From an uncultured bacterium (GTDB lineage Bacteria; Eisenbacteria; RBG-16-71-46): a stretch of 35,773 nucleotides of DNA. The notes beneath the pieces were generated by a model, which was not told where the DNA came from, did no database searches, and was given only the letters and a program-made list of their open reading frames with translations. The stretch lies in assembly GCA_902826705.1 (NCBI GenBank), contig CADEFY010000003.1, positions 1-35,773 of the forward strand. Reading direction: 5' to 3'. The translations under genes and the position numbers were made by a program. Shown one piece after another: positions 1 to 7,858 of the stretch (position 1 is its first letter; each line of letters opens with the position of its first letter).

Positions 1-861
1 CAGCTCGCCGACGGCAGCCCGGAGCAGACGCGCATCACGTTCCAGCGCGCCTGGGCGGTGCCGCTCGTGCGCGCCAAGGTCAACGGGCATCTGGTGGTGC
101 GGGCGGTCGACCCCGCGTCGCCCGAACTGCTGCTCGATCCCTCCACCCTGCGCGTCAACGGCGTGCAGCGCGTGGACGGCGAGCGAGGCGTGTTCTGGAA
201 CGGCGCGCGCGTGGCGGTCAAGAACGGCTGGGTGCGCAGGCTCGAGCTGCGCGCCTTCGCGCTCGAGCGCGTGCCGTGCGGGGTGTTCGCGGTGCAGAAG
301 TACAGCCTCGCGGTCAATCCGCAGGGCCGATACATCCAGGGCGTGATCGGCATGAGCGTGCTCAAGCGCCTCGGCCTCACGCTCGATCTGAAAGCGCAGC
401 GCATCGAACTGCGCCGCCCCGGCGCGGCCTACACGCCGGGCAGCGGCACGCGCGTGCCGTTCGAGTGGTGGGGCGAACACGAGCTCACCGTGTACGGCTC
501 GCTCGCGGGCGGCCGCCGCATGGCCATGCTGCTCGGCACCGGCCTGCCCGAGGCGGGCGTCGGCCTGGCGCAGGAGACCGCCGACGAGCTGGGCCTGCGC
601 TCGACCACGCTGAGCCGCTGGGTGAAGGGCGCGGGGGTGTGGCTGCAGGGACGACCGTGGTCCCCGGTCATGGTGCCCACCGTGTCACTCGGCTCGATCG
701 TGCAGGACAAGGTGCCGGGGTGGGCGGGCGCGCTCGACGCCAGCGAGCTGTGGCGGCAAGGGGCACGCCGCGACGCACTGCTCGGACCGAACGCACTCGC
801 CGGCCGCCGCGTCACGTTCGACTGGGCGGCGCGCAGCTTGATCTTCGAGGACCGCGACTGA
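1..861 (+). CDS. Aspartyl-protease-like protein with both catalytic motifs degenerate (5' partial)
   Basis: The reading frame is open from base 1, so the N-terminus lies outside the window; a GTG at 58 is an internal codon or a less likely start. Two half-domains resemble the retropepsin-like/Asp_protease families. The first has VPLVRAKVNGHLVV, then, where family members carry L-D-T-G-A, it reads AVDPASPELL, and it closes with GVIGMSVLKRLGLTLDL, the usual GxxGxxxL segment. The second has LTVYGSLAGGRRMAMLLGTGLPEA, where GTG replaces DTG, and closes with LLGPNALAGRRVTFDWAARSLIF. The fold is therefore recognisable but neither active-site Asp-Thr-Gly survives, so a binding or structural role is more likely than proteolysis. 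It converges with the DUF2231 gene 16 nt downstream. The fold assignment is by motif only and is moderate. Confidence 0.55.
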   Translation, partial: QLADGSPEQTRITFQRAWAVPLVRAKVNGHLVVRAVDPASPELLLDPSTLRVNGVQRVDGERGVFWNGARVAVKNGWVRRLELRAFALERVPCGVFAVQKYSLAVNPQGRYIQGVIGMSVLKRLGLTLDLKAQRIELRRPGAAYTPGSGTRVPFEWWGEHELTVYGSLAGGRRMAMLLGTGLPEAGVGLAQETADELGLRSTTLSRWVKGAGVWLQGRPWSPVMVPTVSLGSIVQDKVPGWAGALDASELWRQGARRDALLGPNALAGRRVTFDWAARSLIFEDRD

Positions 862-877
862 TCGCGGCGGCGGCGCC

Positions 878-1414
878 CTAGGGCGTCGCCGCGGTGTCGG
901 CGGGGGGAGCGGCTTCGCGCGCTTCGCCGCGCCGGCGCGGCACGAAGCCGGGCGTCTTCACCAGTTCGCCGGCCACGCGCACGTTGGCGCCATGTTCGTA
1001 CACCAGCTCGCCGCCCTCCTTGCCGGCCAGGCCCACACCGACGGCGGCCAGCGTCTGCAGCACCAGCCCGGCGCCGACCAGCGCCTTCTGCGGCCCGCCC
1101 TTCAGGCGCGTCGCGATCGCGTAGGCGATCAGCGCGGCCACGGCGAACCGGAAGCAGTTGTGGGCGATGTCGGAGTGCTCGTGGATCGCCTCCTCCGAGA
1201 CCCCCTGCTCGTGCTCCGGGACGCGGTGCGCCGGCTTGCCGGACTCGATCGCGAAGTATGCGCCGAGCGTACCGAACACCAGCATCAGCATGGCCGCCTT
1301 GCGCAGCCATTCGCGATCGAACAGCCGGCCCACGATCGCGAAGAACGCCGAGAAGATCAGCAGCGCGATCGGCGTGTGCACGATCTGCGGGTGGAACGGG
1401 CCGAGGAAGTCCAT
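878..1414 (-). CDS. DUF2231-type integral membrane protein
   Basis: This 178-residue protein begins MDFLGPFHPQIVHTPIALLI, which matches the N-terminal His-rich signature of DUF2231 proteins (H-P-x-x-V-H-x-P-I-A-L; His8 and His13). About four hydrophobic segments follow (near residues 13-32, 38-56, 88-103 and 110-128), with a His/Glu-rich loop between the second and third (HRVPEHEQ, IHEHSD). The family is found in bacterial inner membranes and has been proposed to bind haem or metal through the conserved histidines; its function is not established. The C-terminus is hydrophilic and Ala/Arg-rich. A GGAGG ribosome site precedes the ATG, and a TAGCGT -10 element lies about 42 nt upstream. It is divergent from the methyltransferase gene at 1503. 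Confidence 0.7.
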   Translation of the reverse strand: MDFLGPFHPQIVHTPIALLIFSAFFAIVGRLFDREWLRKAAMLMLVFGTLGAYFAIESGKPAHRVPEHEQGVSEEAIHEHSDIAHNCFRFAVAALIAYAIATRLKGGPQKALVGAGLVLQTLAAVGVGLAGKEGGELVYEHGANVRVAGELVKTPGFVPRRRGEAREAAPPADTAATP

Positions 1415-1455
1415 GGCGTCCTCCGTGGGGGGGGATGGTCGATGTTCTGCGCGCG

Positions 1456-1461
1456 ACGCTA
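1456..1461 (-). promoter_or_regulatory. -10 element of DUF2231 gene
   Basis: TAGCGT on the minus strand, within a CTAG context, would start transcription near 1449 and leave a leader of about 35 nt that contains the GGAGG site. No clear -35 hexamer is visible. It matches the -10 shape seen at other gene starts in the window. Confidence 0.45.
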
Positions 1462-1490
1462 GGCGGCTCGCCGGAGCCGCGCAAGTTCTC

Positions 1491-1496
1491 TAGAGT
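1491..1496 (+). promoter_or_regulatory. -10 element placing the ICMT-type mRNA start at its ATG
   Basis: TAGAGT is followed by only 6 nt (CGCGGC) before the ATG at 1503, and there is no Shine-Dalgarno sequence. A -10 box this close puts the transcription start at or next to the start codon, so the message is probably leaderless. Confidence 0.5.
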
Positions 1497-1502
1497 CGCG
1501 GC

Positions 1503-2198
1503 ATGGTCGCACCGCCCCGTGCCGGCGCGCCGCTCGTGCGGCGCCTGATCGCACCGCTCGTGGTGCTCGCGTTCGAAGCCGCGCTGCTCGCGGCAGGCCT
1601 CGGCTCGTTCGCCGCGCTCGCGGATCCGCGCGCGCTGGCGCTGCTCGTGCTGTGGGCGGCCGGTGGCTATGCGCTGCAGTGGCTGCAACCCATGCGCGGC
1701 CACGACGCCGCCACCACGGAACGCGACCCGGGCGCCATGCTGGTGCTGCTGATGGCGCCGCTCCTCACGCCCATGGTGGGTGCGATCGGGGCGCGCATGG
1801 GTTGGGCGATGCTGCCGCAGCCGTGGCTCGTGTCATGGGCCGGGATCGCGCTGGCGGCGATCGGGCTCACGCTCCGCATCGCGGCCATGGCGCGCCTGGG
1901 CCCGCGCTTCTCGCCGCTCGTGGCCGTGCAGCGCGAGCACGCGCTCGAGACGACGGGGCTGTACACCCACGTGCGCCACCCGGGCTACCTGGGCGGGCTG
2001 CTGGCGTGCCTCGGCAGCGCGCTGGCATTCGGCAGCGCGTTGGCGTTGCCGTTGGTGCTGCTCATGCGCGTGGCGCAGGGCGCACGCATCCGCCGCGAGG
2101 AGGCGCTCATGGCGCGTACGTTCGGCGACGCCTGGCGCGCCTATGCGGACCGCACGGGCGCGCTGCTGCCGCGGATCGGCGCGCCACGCCGCGCTTGA
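1503..2198 (+). CDS. Isoprenylcysteine carboxyl methyltransferase-family membrane protein
   Basis: The 231-residue product has hydrophobic segments near residues 15-38, 44-60, 78-97, 106-128 and 163-190. It carries the ICMT/phospholipid-methyltransferase hallmark GLYTHVRHPGYLGG (152-165), followed after the last membrane helix by RIRREEALMARTFGDAWRAYADR (195-217), the conserved R-x-x-x-E-E-x-x-L-x-x-x-F-G-x-x-W-x-x-Y block that binds S-adenosylmethionine. Bacterial members methylate small or lipid substrates at the inner membrane; the substrate here cannot be told from sequence. The ATG is chosen because TAGAGT lies 6 nt upstream, implying leaderless translation. The Ogt-type gene follows after 32 nt, so the two may be co-transcribed. 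Confidence 0.75.
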   Translation: MVAPPRAGAPLVRRLIAPLVVLAFEAALLAAGLGSFAALADPRALALLVLWAAGGYALQWLQPMRGHDAATTERDPGAMLVLLMAPLLTPMVGAIGARMGWAMLPQPWLVSWAGIALAAIGLTLRIAAMARLGPRFSPLVAVQREHALETTGLYTHVRHPGYLGGLLACLGSALAFGSALALPLVLLMRVAQGARIRREEALMARTFGDAWRAYADRTGALLPRIGAPRRA

Positions 2199-2230
2199 CC
2201 CACTCGCGCGGCTCTCCGAGACTGCGGCGC

Positions 2231-2965
2231 ATGCGCATCGCCTACCATGTCGTCTCCGCGCCGGCTCCGCTGGGGCTCATGTTCCTCGCCGCCACCGGGC
2301 GCGGCATCTGCCACGCCGAGTTCATGGACCGCCGCAGCCTCAAGCGCACGTTGCAGTCGCATGCGGCCGCGCACCCGGGCGTGGAGTGGGCGCATTCGGT
2401 CTCGGACCTCAGGCCGCTCGCCGAACAGCTCGACGACTGGTTCTGCGGCGTGCGCGAACAGCTCGACTGGCCGCTCGATCCGATCGGCGACGACGTGCAG
2501 CGCGCCGTCTGGTCGGCGCTGCGCGACGTGCCGTTCGGCAGCACCTGCACGCTCACGCAGTTGGCGCGCGCCGCGGGTCAGCCGCAGGGCTCGCGCGCCG
2601 TGGCCGCCGCGGTGCTCGCCAACCCGATCGTGCTCGCGATCCCGTGTCATCGTGTGGTGGGCGCCGATGGCCGGCCCACGGCATACGTGGGCGGCCTGCC
2701 GCGCAAGAAGTGGCTGCTCGCACTCGAGCACCGGTTCCACCAGTTGCCGCACCCCGACGACAACCGCGTCATCGCCGAGGCACGCGTCGTGGTGAAGCGG
2801 CCGGTCGTCGCCGCGCGCGACAAGGCCGCCCGACCCAAACCGACCGCGGCCCGCGCGGGCAACGTGACGCGTGCGGCCAAGCCGGCCGCCAAGTCCGCAG
2901 CCGTGCGCACCGCCAAGCCGCGGGCCGCCGCGCTCGTGGCCAAGCCCGCCCGCGGCAAGCGCTGA
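2231..2965 (+). CDS. ogt: Methylated-DNA--cysteine S-methyltransferase with basic tail
   Basis: The protein has 244 residues. Residues 1-85 form the variable N-terminal domain; 86-167 form the active-site domain with IPCHRVVGADGR, where Cys139 is the acceptor for methyl groups removed from O6-methylguanine, and the flanking Ada/Ogt features NPIVLAIPCHRV and LPRKKWLLALE. The family repairs alkylated DNA in a single suicidal transfer. Typical Ogt proteins end near residue 170. This one continues for about 75 residues of low-complexity Ala/Lys/Pro/Arg sequence (AKPAAKSAAVRTAKPRAAA, ending AKPARGKR) that resembles bacterial histone-H1-like tails and probably adds non-specific DNA affinity. No N-terminal Ada zinc domain or AraC domain is present. 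The ATG at 2231 has no good ribosome site. Confidence 0.85.
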   Translation: MRIAYHVVSAPAPLGLMFLAATGRGICHAEFMDRRSLKRTLQSHAAAHPGVEWAHSVSDLRPLAEQLDDWFCGVREQLDWPLDPIGDDVQRAVWSALRDVPFGSTCTLTQLARAAGQPQGSRAVAAAVLANPIVLAIPCHRVVGADGRPTAYVGGLPRKKWLLALEHRFHQLPHPDDNRVIAEARVVVKRPVVAARDKAARPKPTAARAGNVTRAAKPAAKSAAVRTAKPRAAALVAKPARGKR

Positions 2966-2990
2966 ACCCGCCGTTCCCTCGGAGGCAGAG

Positions 2991-3947
2991 ATGACCTCGC
3001 GCCTGTTCCGCCACGCCCTCCGCGTCGCCCTGCTCGCGGCCGTGCTCACGGTTCCCGCGCACGCGCGGCAGATCCGCGTCAACGTGGCGAGTGACACGTT
3101 CTCGCCCGACAACCTCACCGTGAACCTCGCCGACCATGTGGTCTGGATCTGGACCGGCGGCACGCACGACGTGACGAGCGGCAACCCGAGCACGGGTATC
3201 CCGGACAGCCGGTTCGGCTCGGGCGCGTCGGCTTCGAGCCGCACGTTCTCGTGGAAGGCCGCGGGCACGCTCGGCGCGCAGCAGTACTTCTGCAGCATCC
3301 ATCTGCCCGGCATGGCCGGCACGCTCACGATGGTCAACAACGGCAGCGGCGCGGCCGGATCCGACTTCCGGATCACCGAGGTGCTCTACAACCCGACCTC
3401 GGGGCCCGACCAGGTCGAGATCACCAACTTCGGCGCGACCGGCGATCTGTCCAAGTACCGGCTCAAGATCAACGGGGTCAGCACGCTGAGTCTGCAGATC
3501 GGCGCGTCGGGCCCCACGTCGATCGCGATGTCCGTGCCCGCGGGGGGACGCGTGGTCATCACGCTGGGCGCGGCCGGCACCAACACGGCCACCGCGCTGT
3601 TCTACAGCAGTGCGGTCAACCAACTCACCAACAGCGGTTCGCTGGCGCTCTATGTGCCCAACACGCAGAGCCCCGCGCTCACCGACGCCTCGCAGATCAT
3701 CGACTACGTCTCGTGGAACGGCGGCAACGAGAACGAGGCCACCGCGGTCTCCGCGGGACTCTGGTTCACCGGCACCTCCGTGCCCGACGCCGCGCAGGGC
3801 CACTCGCTCGAGTTCTGCGGCATCGCCGGCCAGCATGGCCCCTCGTTCTGGAGCGAGGTGTCCTCGCCCAACCTGGGCACCAACGGCAACTGCTCCACGC
3901 CGCTCGTGCGAAGCACCTGGGGGCGGGTGAAGTCGCTGTACCGCTGA
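2991..3947 (+). CDS. Secreted cupredoxin (plastocyanin-like) fused to lamin-tail domain
   Basis: The ATG follows GGAGG with 6 nt spacing. The 318-residue protein starts with a signal peptide (cleavage likely after AHA, near residue 25). Residues 27-116 form a plastocyanin/azurin-like domain with the four type-1 copper ligands in order: His59 (GGTHDVT), Cys101 and His104 (YFCSIH) and Met108 (LPGM). Residues from about 125 to 290 look like an LTD (lamin-tail) Ig-like domain (ITEVLYNPTSGPDQVEITNF, then a VPAGGRVVITLG strand). LTD domains are common in secreted proteins and may mediate surface or polymer binding. An exported electron carrier or copper protein anchored through the LTD domain is the plausible role; no partner is visible nearby. 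Confidence 0.75.
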   Translation: MTSRLFRHALRVALLAAVLTVPAHARQIRVNVASDTFSPDNLTVNLADHVVWIWTGGTHDVTSGNPSTGIPDSRFGSGASASSRTFSWKAAGTLGAQQYFCSIHLPGMAGTLTMVNNGSGAAGSDFRITEVLYNPTSGPDQVEITNFGATGDLSKYRLKINGVSTLSLQIGASGPTSIAMSVPAGGRVVITLGAAGTNTATALFYSSAVNQLTNSGSLALYVPNTQSPALTDASQIIDYVSWNGGNENEATAVSAGLWFTGTSVPDAAQGHSLEFCGIAGQHGPSFWSEVSSPNLGTNGNCSTPLVRSTWGRVKSLYR

Positions 3948-3966
3948 TCGCGCGGCGCCGCGCGGA

Positions 3967-4926
3967 TCACCGCGCGCCGAAGTGGTCCCAACCGCGCGGC
4001 TCGAGCGCGGCGCGCGTGCCGTCGCTGCGCACCAGCACATGCGCGCCCGAGCCCTCCGTGCACACGCCGATGCGAGTGAACGGCGCACCGGCCGTGCGCG
4101 CCACGGCCGCCAGCGCATCGAACCGCGCCGGATCGATCGCGAGCAGCAGCTCGTAGTCGTCACTCGCGCGTGTCCAAGCGCCCGCGCGCACCGCCGACTC
4201 GAGCACCTCCACGCCCACGTCGCTCGCGCGCGCGAGATGGTCGAGATCGGTCGAGAGGCCGTCGCTCACGTCGATCGCCGCGCGCACTCCGCCGGCGGCC
4301 GCGAGCGCCAGCGCCACGCGCACCCGCGGCTCGGGCTGCAGCCACCGCGCCGCCGCCTCGGCAGGCACGTCGGCGAGCGAGGCGGGCGTGTGCCCGAGCG
4401 CCGCGGCCACGACCTCACCCGCCAGCCCCGGCGTGCCCGTCACCGCCAGCACATCGCCCGGCCGGGCGCCGGCACGCCGCCAGTGACGCCCGCGCTCCAC
4501 CGAGCCGAGCAGCGTGAGCGTGAAGGACATCGGTCCGGGTGCCGCAGCCAGATTGCCGCCCACGATCGCAGCGCCTTCGCTGGCGAGCAGCCGCGCGCAC
4601 GCGGGCTCGATCGCGGTCAGCGCCTCCTGTGGCGCATCGGGCGGCACGACCATCGAGAGCAGCGCCCAGCGCGGCTCGGCCGCCATCGCAGCCAGGTCGC
4701 TCAGGTTGGCGGCCGCGAGGCGGCGGCCCACGGCGGCGGCCGGCATCCACGCCAGGTCGAAGTGGCGGCCCTCGACGAACGCGTCGGTGGTGGCCACCAG
4801 GTCGCGGCCCTCGGTCAGCCGCAGCACCGCGGCATCGTCGCCCGGCCCCAGCACCACCCCCTCGCCAGGGGGCAGTGCCGAGACCAGGGCGGCGATGCGC
4901 GAGGACTCGTCGTGCGGCGAGGTCAT
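3967..4926 (-). CDS. thiL: Thiamine-monophosphate kinase
   Basis: The product (319 residues) phosphorylates thiamine monophosphate to thiamine pyrophosphate using ATP, the last step of cofactor synthesis in the cytoplasm. It shows the AIRS/ThiL signatures: GPGDDAAV (27-34) for Mg-nucleotide binding, TTDAFVEGRHF (46-56), VGRRLAAANLSDLAAM and IDVSDGLSTDLDHLAR. The length is usual for ThiL. The frame can be extended three codons to a GTG at 4935, but those bases overlap the TAGCGT hexamer that sits 7 nt before the ATG at 4926. I therefore take the ATG as the start, probably leaderless. The gene lies just downstream of the M16 peptidase operon (19 nt gap) and may also receive read-through; no other thiamine gene is present. 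Confidence 0.9.
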   Translation of the reverse strand: MTSPHDESSRIAALVSALPPGEGVVLGPGDDAAVLRLTEGRDLVATTDAFVEGRHFDLAWMPAAAVGRRLAAANLSDLAAMAAEPRWALLSMVVPPDAPQEALTAIEPACARLLASEGAAIVGGNLAAAPGPMSFTLTLLGSVERGRHWRRAGARPGDVLAVTGTPGLAGEVVAAALGHTPASLADVPAEAAARWLQPEPRVRVALALAAAGGVRAAIDVSDGLSTDLDHLARASDVGVEVLESAVRAGAWTRASDDYELLLAIDPARFDALAAVARTAGAPFTRIGVCTEGSGAHVLVRSDGTRAALEPRGWDHFGAR

Positions 4927-4933
4927 GCGCCGC

Positions 4934-4939
4934 ACGCTA
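4934..4939 (-). promoter_or_regulatory. -10 element of thiL
   Basis: TAGCGT on the minus strand ends 7 nt before the thiL ATG (4926). It is inside a CTAG sequence, lacks an obvious -35 box, and predicts a leaderless transcript. It also argues against the upstream GTG as start, because that codon would fall inside the promoter. Confidence 0.45.
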
Positions 4940-4944
4940 GAGCC

Positions 4945-6312
4945 TCAGTCGATCTTCTGCACCTCGATCGTGCCCAGCCCGTCGAGCGCCTTCTTGGCCA
5001 TCTCGGCGTTGGTCACGACCACCATGTGCAGGTCGGACACGCAGACGCGCTCGCGCAACACGCGCTTCACGTCGTCCATCGTGACCGCCTGGATGCCGCC
5101 GTTGAAGCGCGCGATCGCATCCTGCGGCAGCCCGAAGAACTGCACGTTGCCCCACTCGGCCGCCAGGTCGTCGGGCGCCTGGAGCCCGATCGGATACTGG
5201 CCCATCAGGTAGTTGCGCGCCTTGTCCAGCTCGGCCGCCGTGGGCCCCTCGTCCACCAGCTTCTTCACCTCGGCGAGCACCGCGTCGACGCACTTGCGGA
5301 GCTGCTCGTTGCGCGTGAACGTGGTGATCCGGAATGCGCCCGCGTTACGGTACATGGGGAACTGGCTGTTGATCGAGTACGTGAGGCCCTGCTCGACGCG
5401 GATCGAGTTGACGAGCCGCGAGGTGAATCCCGCACCGAGGATCGTGTTGGCCACGCGCATCGCGAAGTAGTCCGGGTGCGAGCGCGGCACGCCGATGCAG
5501 CCCATGCGGATCTGAGACTGCGTGGCCTCGGGCTTGTCCACGATGCGGATCCGGCGGCCCTGCACCTGCGCGGGCGCACGGTAGGGATCCGCGAGCGGCT
5601 CCCCAGCGCCCTTCCAGCCGGCGAACGCCTTCTCGAGCTGCGCGACGATCGCCTTGGGGTCCACGTCCCCCACCACGATCAGCGCCGAACGGTTCGGCGT
5701 GACGAACCGACGGTGGAACGCCGCCACGTCCTCGCGCGTGATCGCGTGCACACTGGCCTCGCTGCCGATGAGCGGATGCGCCAGCGGACTGTCGCCCCAG
5801 AGCACCCGCGCGAACGCCTGGTCGGCGATCACCGACGGCTCGCTCTTGTCCGACGCGATCTGCCCCAGCGTCTCCTCGCGCTTGCGATCGAACTCCTCGG
5901 TCGCGAACGCGGGAGAGGTCACCACGTCTCGGAACAGCTCGAGCCCCGTGCCCAGGTCCTTGGTGAGCACCTCGAGCGCCACCGAGAACTGCTCGGTGCC
6001 GGCTGCGGCGGACAGCGAGCCGCCCACGAACTCGATCGCCTCGGCCACGTCCTGCGCCGAGCGCTTGCCCGCGCCCTGCGTGAGCAGTTCGGCGGTGAGT
6101 CGCGCCAGGCCCTCCTTGCCCGCGGGGTCGTACACCGAACCCGCGCGTGCCGTGAGCCGCAGGTCCACGAGCGGCAGCCGCTTGCTGGGCACCACCACCA
6201 CGGGCAGGCCGTTCTTGAGCGTCACCCGCGTGACGGCCCCCGGCGTCTGCGCCGAGGCGATCCCCGAGGCCGTCACGGCCACCAGCGCGAACAGCGCGGT
6301 CGCGCGCTTCAT
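4945..6312 (-). CDS. M16-family peptidase-like subunit lacking the zinc motif
   Basis: The 455-residue product has a signal peptide (MKRATALFALVAVTASGIASAQ), then two M16/insulinase-type domains. The first is about 28-220 and the second, the M16_C-type half, about 220-440. Where active members carry H-x-x-E-H the sequence reads GLARLTAELL (68-77), so this is the non-catalytic partner. In two-gene bacterial M16 systems such a subunit pairs with an active one, as in mitochondrial processing peptidase. Its ATG overlaps the stop of the upstream active subunit (ATGA at 6309-6312), indicating translational coupling and a stoichiometric complex. Location should be periplasmic. Confidence 0.85.
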   Translation of the reverse strand: MKRATALFALVAVTASGIASAQTPGAVTRVTLKNGLPVVVVPSKRLPLVDLRLTARAGSVYDPAGKEGLARLTAELLTQGAGKRSAQDVAEAIEFVGGSLSAAAGTEQFSVALEVLTKDLGTGLELFRDVVTSPAFATEEFDRKREETLGQIASDKSEPSVIADQAFARVLWGDSPLAHPLIGSEASVHAITREDVAAFHRRFVTPNRSALIVVGDVDPKAIVAQLEKAFAGWKGAGEPLADPYRAPAQVQGRRIRIVDKPEATQSQIRMGCIGVPRSHPDYFAMRVANTILGAGFTSRLVNSIRVEQGLTYSINSQFPMYRNAGAFRITTFTRNEQLRKCVDAVLAEVKKLVDEGPTAAELDKARNYLMGQYPIGLQAPDDLAAEWGNVQFFGLPQDAIARFNGGIQAVTMDDVKRVLRERVCVSDLHMVVVTNAEMAKKALDGLGTIEVQKID

Positions 6313-7709
6313 GGCTGGCCCCCTTCACCGCCCACGGCCTCTGGCACCAGCACCGCCACGGTGCGCCGCTTGGCGTCGAACACCTCGCGCGCCACGCGCT
6401 GCACGTCGGCCGCGGACACCGTGCGGAAGCGCTCGATCGCCTCGTACATGCGGCGGTAGTCGCCGTGCACGTGCTCGAAGTAGCCGAGCTGCTGGCCCGC
6501 GCCGTTGTTGGTCTTCAGCCCCATGACGAATCCCGCCTCCACCTGGTTGCGCGCCTTCTGCAACTCGCGCTCGCTGGGGCCGTCCTTGGCGAGCCGCTCG
6601 AGCTCGGCGTACAGCGCCGCCTCGCCCTCGGCCGCGGTCTTGCCCGGCTTCATCTCGACCGAGATCTCGAACAGGCCCGGCTCGAGCCCGGCGAAGTACC
6701 CGCCGCCCACCGACAGCGCGATCTGCTGGTCGTAGACGAGCGCCTTGTGCAGCCGCGAGGACTCACCCCCCGACAGGATCGCGCTGGCCACCTGCAGCGA
6801 CCACAGGTCCGCCGAAGCCACGCTCGGGGCCTTGTAGCCGACCTGGAAGCTCACCGTCTCGCTCGGGTAGTGCACGTACACGCGGCGCTCGCCGCGCTGC
6901 TCGGGCTCGGAGTTGATCGGCGCCGGCGGCGGCGCCTGCGACGGGATCGCGCCGAAGTGGCTCTGCAGGCGGTCCTTGATCGTGCGCGAGTCGAAGTCGC
7001 CGACCACGATCAGGATGCAGTTGTTGGGCGCGTAGTAGGTCTTGAAGTAGTCCAGCATCTCATCGCGCGTGATGCGCTCCAGGTCCTTCATCCAGCCCAC
7101 GACCGGCCAGCCGTAGGGCGAGGCGAAGAACGCGGTGGTGTAGAGCGCCTCATCGAGCATGCCCGGCACGTCGTTGTCCGTGCGGAAGCGGCGCTCCTCG
7201 CGCACGACCTCGATCTCGGACTTGAGGATGTCGGGCAGCATGAGCAGGCTCTTCATGCGGTCCGCGTCCACCGTGAACATGGTCTCCAGCGACGCGCTGC
7301 CGCCCTCTTCGTAGTAGGCGGTCATGTCACGGCTCGTGAACGCGTTGGAGTACGCCCCGACCGATTCGAGCCGACGGTCGTACTCCTTGGGCGGCACGTT
7401 GGACGAGCCGTTGAACATCATGTGCTCGAAGAAGTGCGACAGTCCGGTGATGCCCTGGCGCTCGTTGCGCGAGCCCACCTTGAACCACTGCCAGAAGCAC
7501 ACGGCCGGCACGCTGGCGTCGCGGTGCAGCAGCACCGTGAGCCCGTTGGACATGGTGTAGCGCTCGACCGGGAACGACTCCGGCGTGAGCGCCGGCCGCG
7601 GTGCGGCGGGTGCCTTCCGGGCCGGCGCCGCATGCGCCGCCTGGGGCGATGCGGACGCGAAGAGGGCCAGCAGCACCGCCGCGGTGGCGGCGAGCGGTCT
7701 CGGGATCAT
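6309..7709 (-). CDS. Periplasmic M16-family zinc metallopeptidase (active subunit)
   Basis: The protein has 466 residues with a signal peptide (MIPRPLAATAAVLLALFASA, cleavage near AHA at residues 25-27). It contains the inverted zinc motif HFFEH (His92, Glu95, His96) followed by the usual FNGS, and the distal Glu in the EVVREERR stretch. The second half keeps the M16_C features (YYAPNNCILIVVGDFD, later ERELQKARNQVEAGF). M16 enzymes degrade peptides in a closed chamber built from two related halves; the second half here comes from the inactive partner encoded next. The start is set at 7709, with GGAGG six bases upstream. An in-frame upstream start would lie inside the leader after the TAGTCT promoter. 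First gene of a two-gene operon. Confidence 0.9.
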   Translation of the reverse strand: MIPRPLAATAAVLLALFASASPQAAHAAPARKAPAAPRPALTPESFPVERYTMSNGLTVLLHRDASVPAVCFWQWFKVGSRNERQGITGLSHFFEHMMFNGSSNVPPKEYDRRLESVGAYSNAFTSRDMTAYYEEGGSASLETMFTVDADRMKSLLMLPDILKSEIEVVREERRFRTDNDVPGMLDEALYTTAFFASPYGWPVVGWMKDLERITRDEMLDYFKTYYAPNNCILIVVGDFDSRTIKDRLQSHFGAIPSQAPPPAPINSEPEQRGERRVYVHYPSETVSFQVGYKAPSVASADLWSLQVASAILSGGESSRLHKALVYDQQIALSVGGGYFAGLEPGLFEISVEMKPGKTAAEGEAALYAELERLAKDGPSERELQKARNQVEAGFVMGLKTNNGAGQQLGYFEHVHGDYRRMYEAIERFRTVSAADVQRVAREVFDAKRRTVAVLVPEAVGGEGGQP

Positions 7710-7748
7710 GAGGCCTCCAGTGGGGGATCGCGGGAACACGACCCGGAC

Positions 7749-7754
7749 AGACTA
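7749..7754 (-). promoter_or_regulatory. -10 element of M16 peptidase operon
   Basis: TAGTCT on the minus strand lies about 39 nt upstream of the ATG at 7709, giving a leader of about 33 nt that contains GGAGG. It is in a CTAG context and is divergent from the promoter at 7846. Confidence 0.4.
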
Positions 7755-7845
7755 GGGACCGGCCCGCGGCGCTGCCATGCTCGCGCCCCCAACGCGGGCG
7801 GACGCAGGACGGGTGGGGGCTGCGGCGCACATGGCGGCGAACTGC

Positions 7846-7851
7846 TAGCCT
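7846..7851 (+). promoter_or_regulatory. -10 element of secreted unknown gene
   Basis: TAGCCT is followed by 7 nt (CCGGACC) and then the ATG at 7859. No ribosome site is present, so the mRNA is predicted to be leaderless. Confidence 0.45.
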
Positions 7852-7858
7852 CCGGACC

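Noticed and set aside
429-1703. Long open frame on the minus strand across several genes
   Set aside because: It covers the aspartyl-protease-like, DUF2231 and methyltransferase genes out of frame and is Arg/Ala/Gly-rich with no motif; an effect of high GC content.
3982-6459. 825-codon plus-strand frame opposite thiL and the M16 gene
   Set aside because: Arg/His-rich antisense translation of well-recognised genes.
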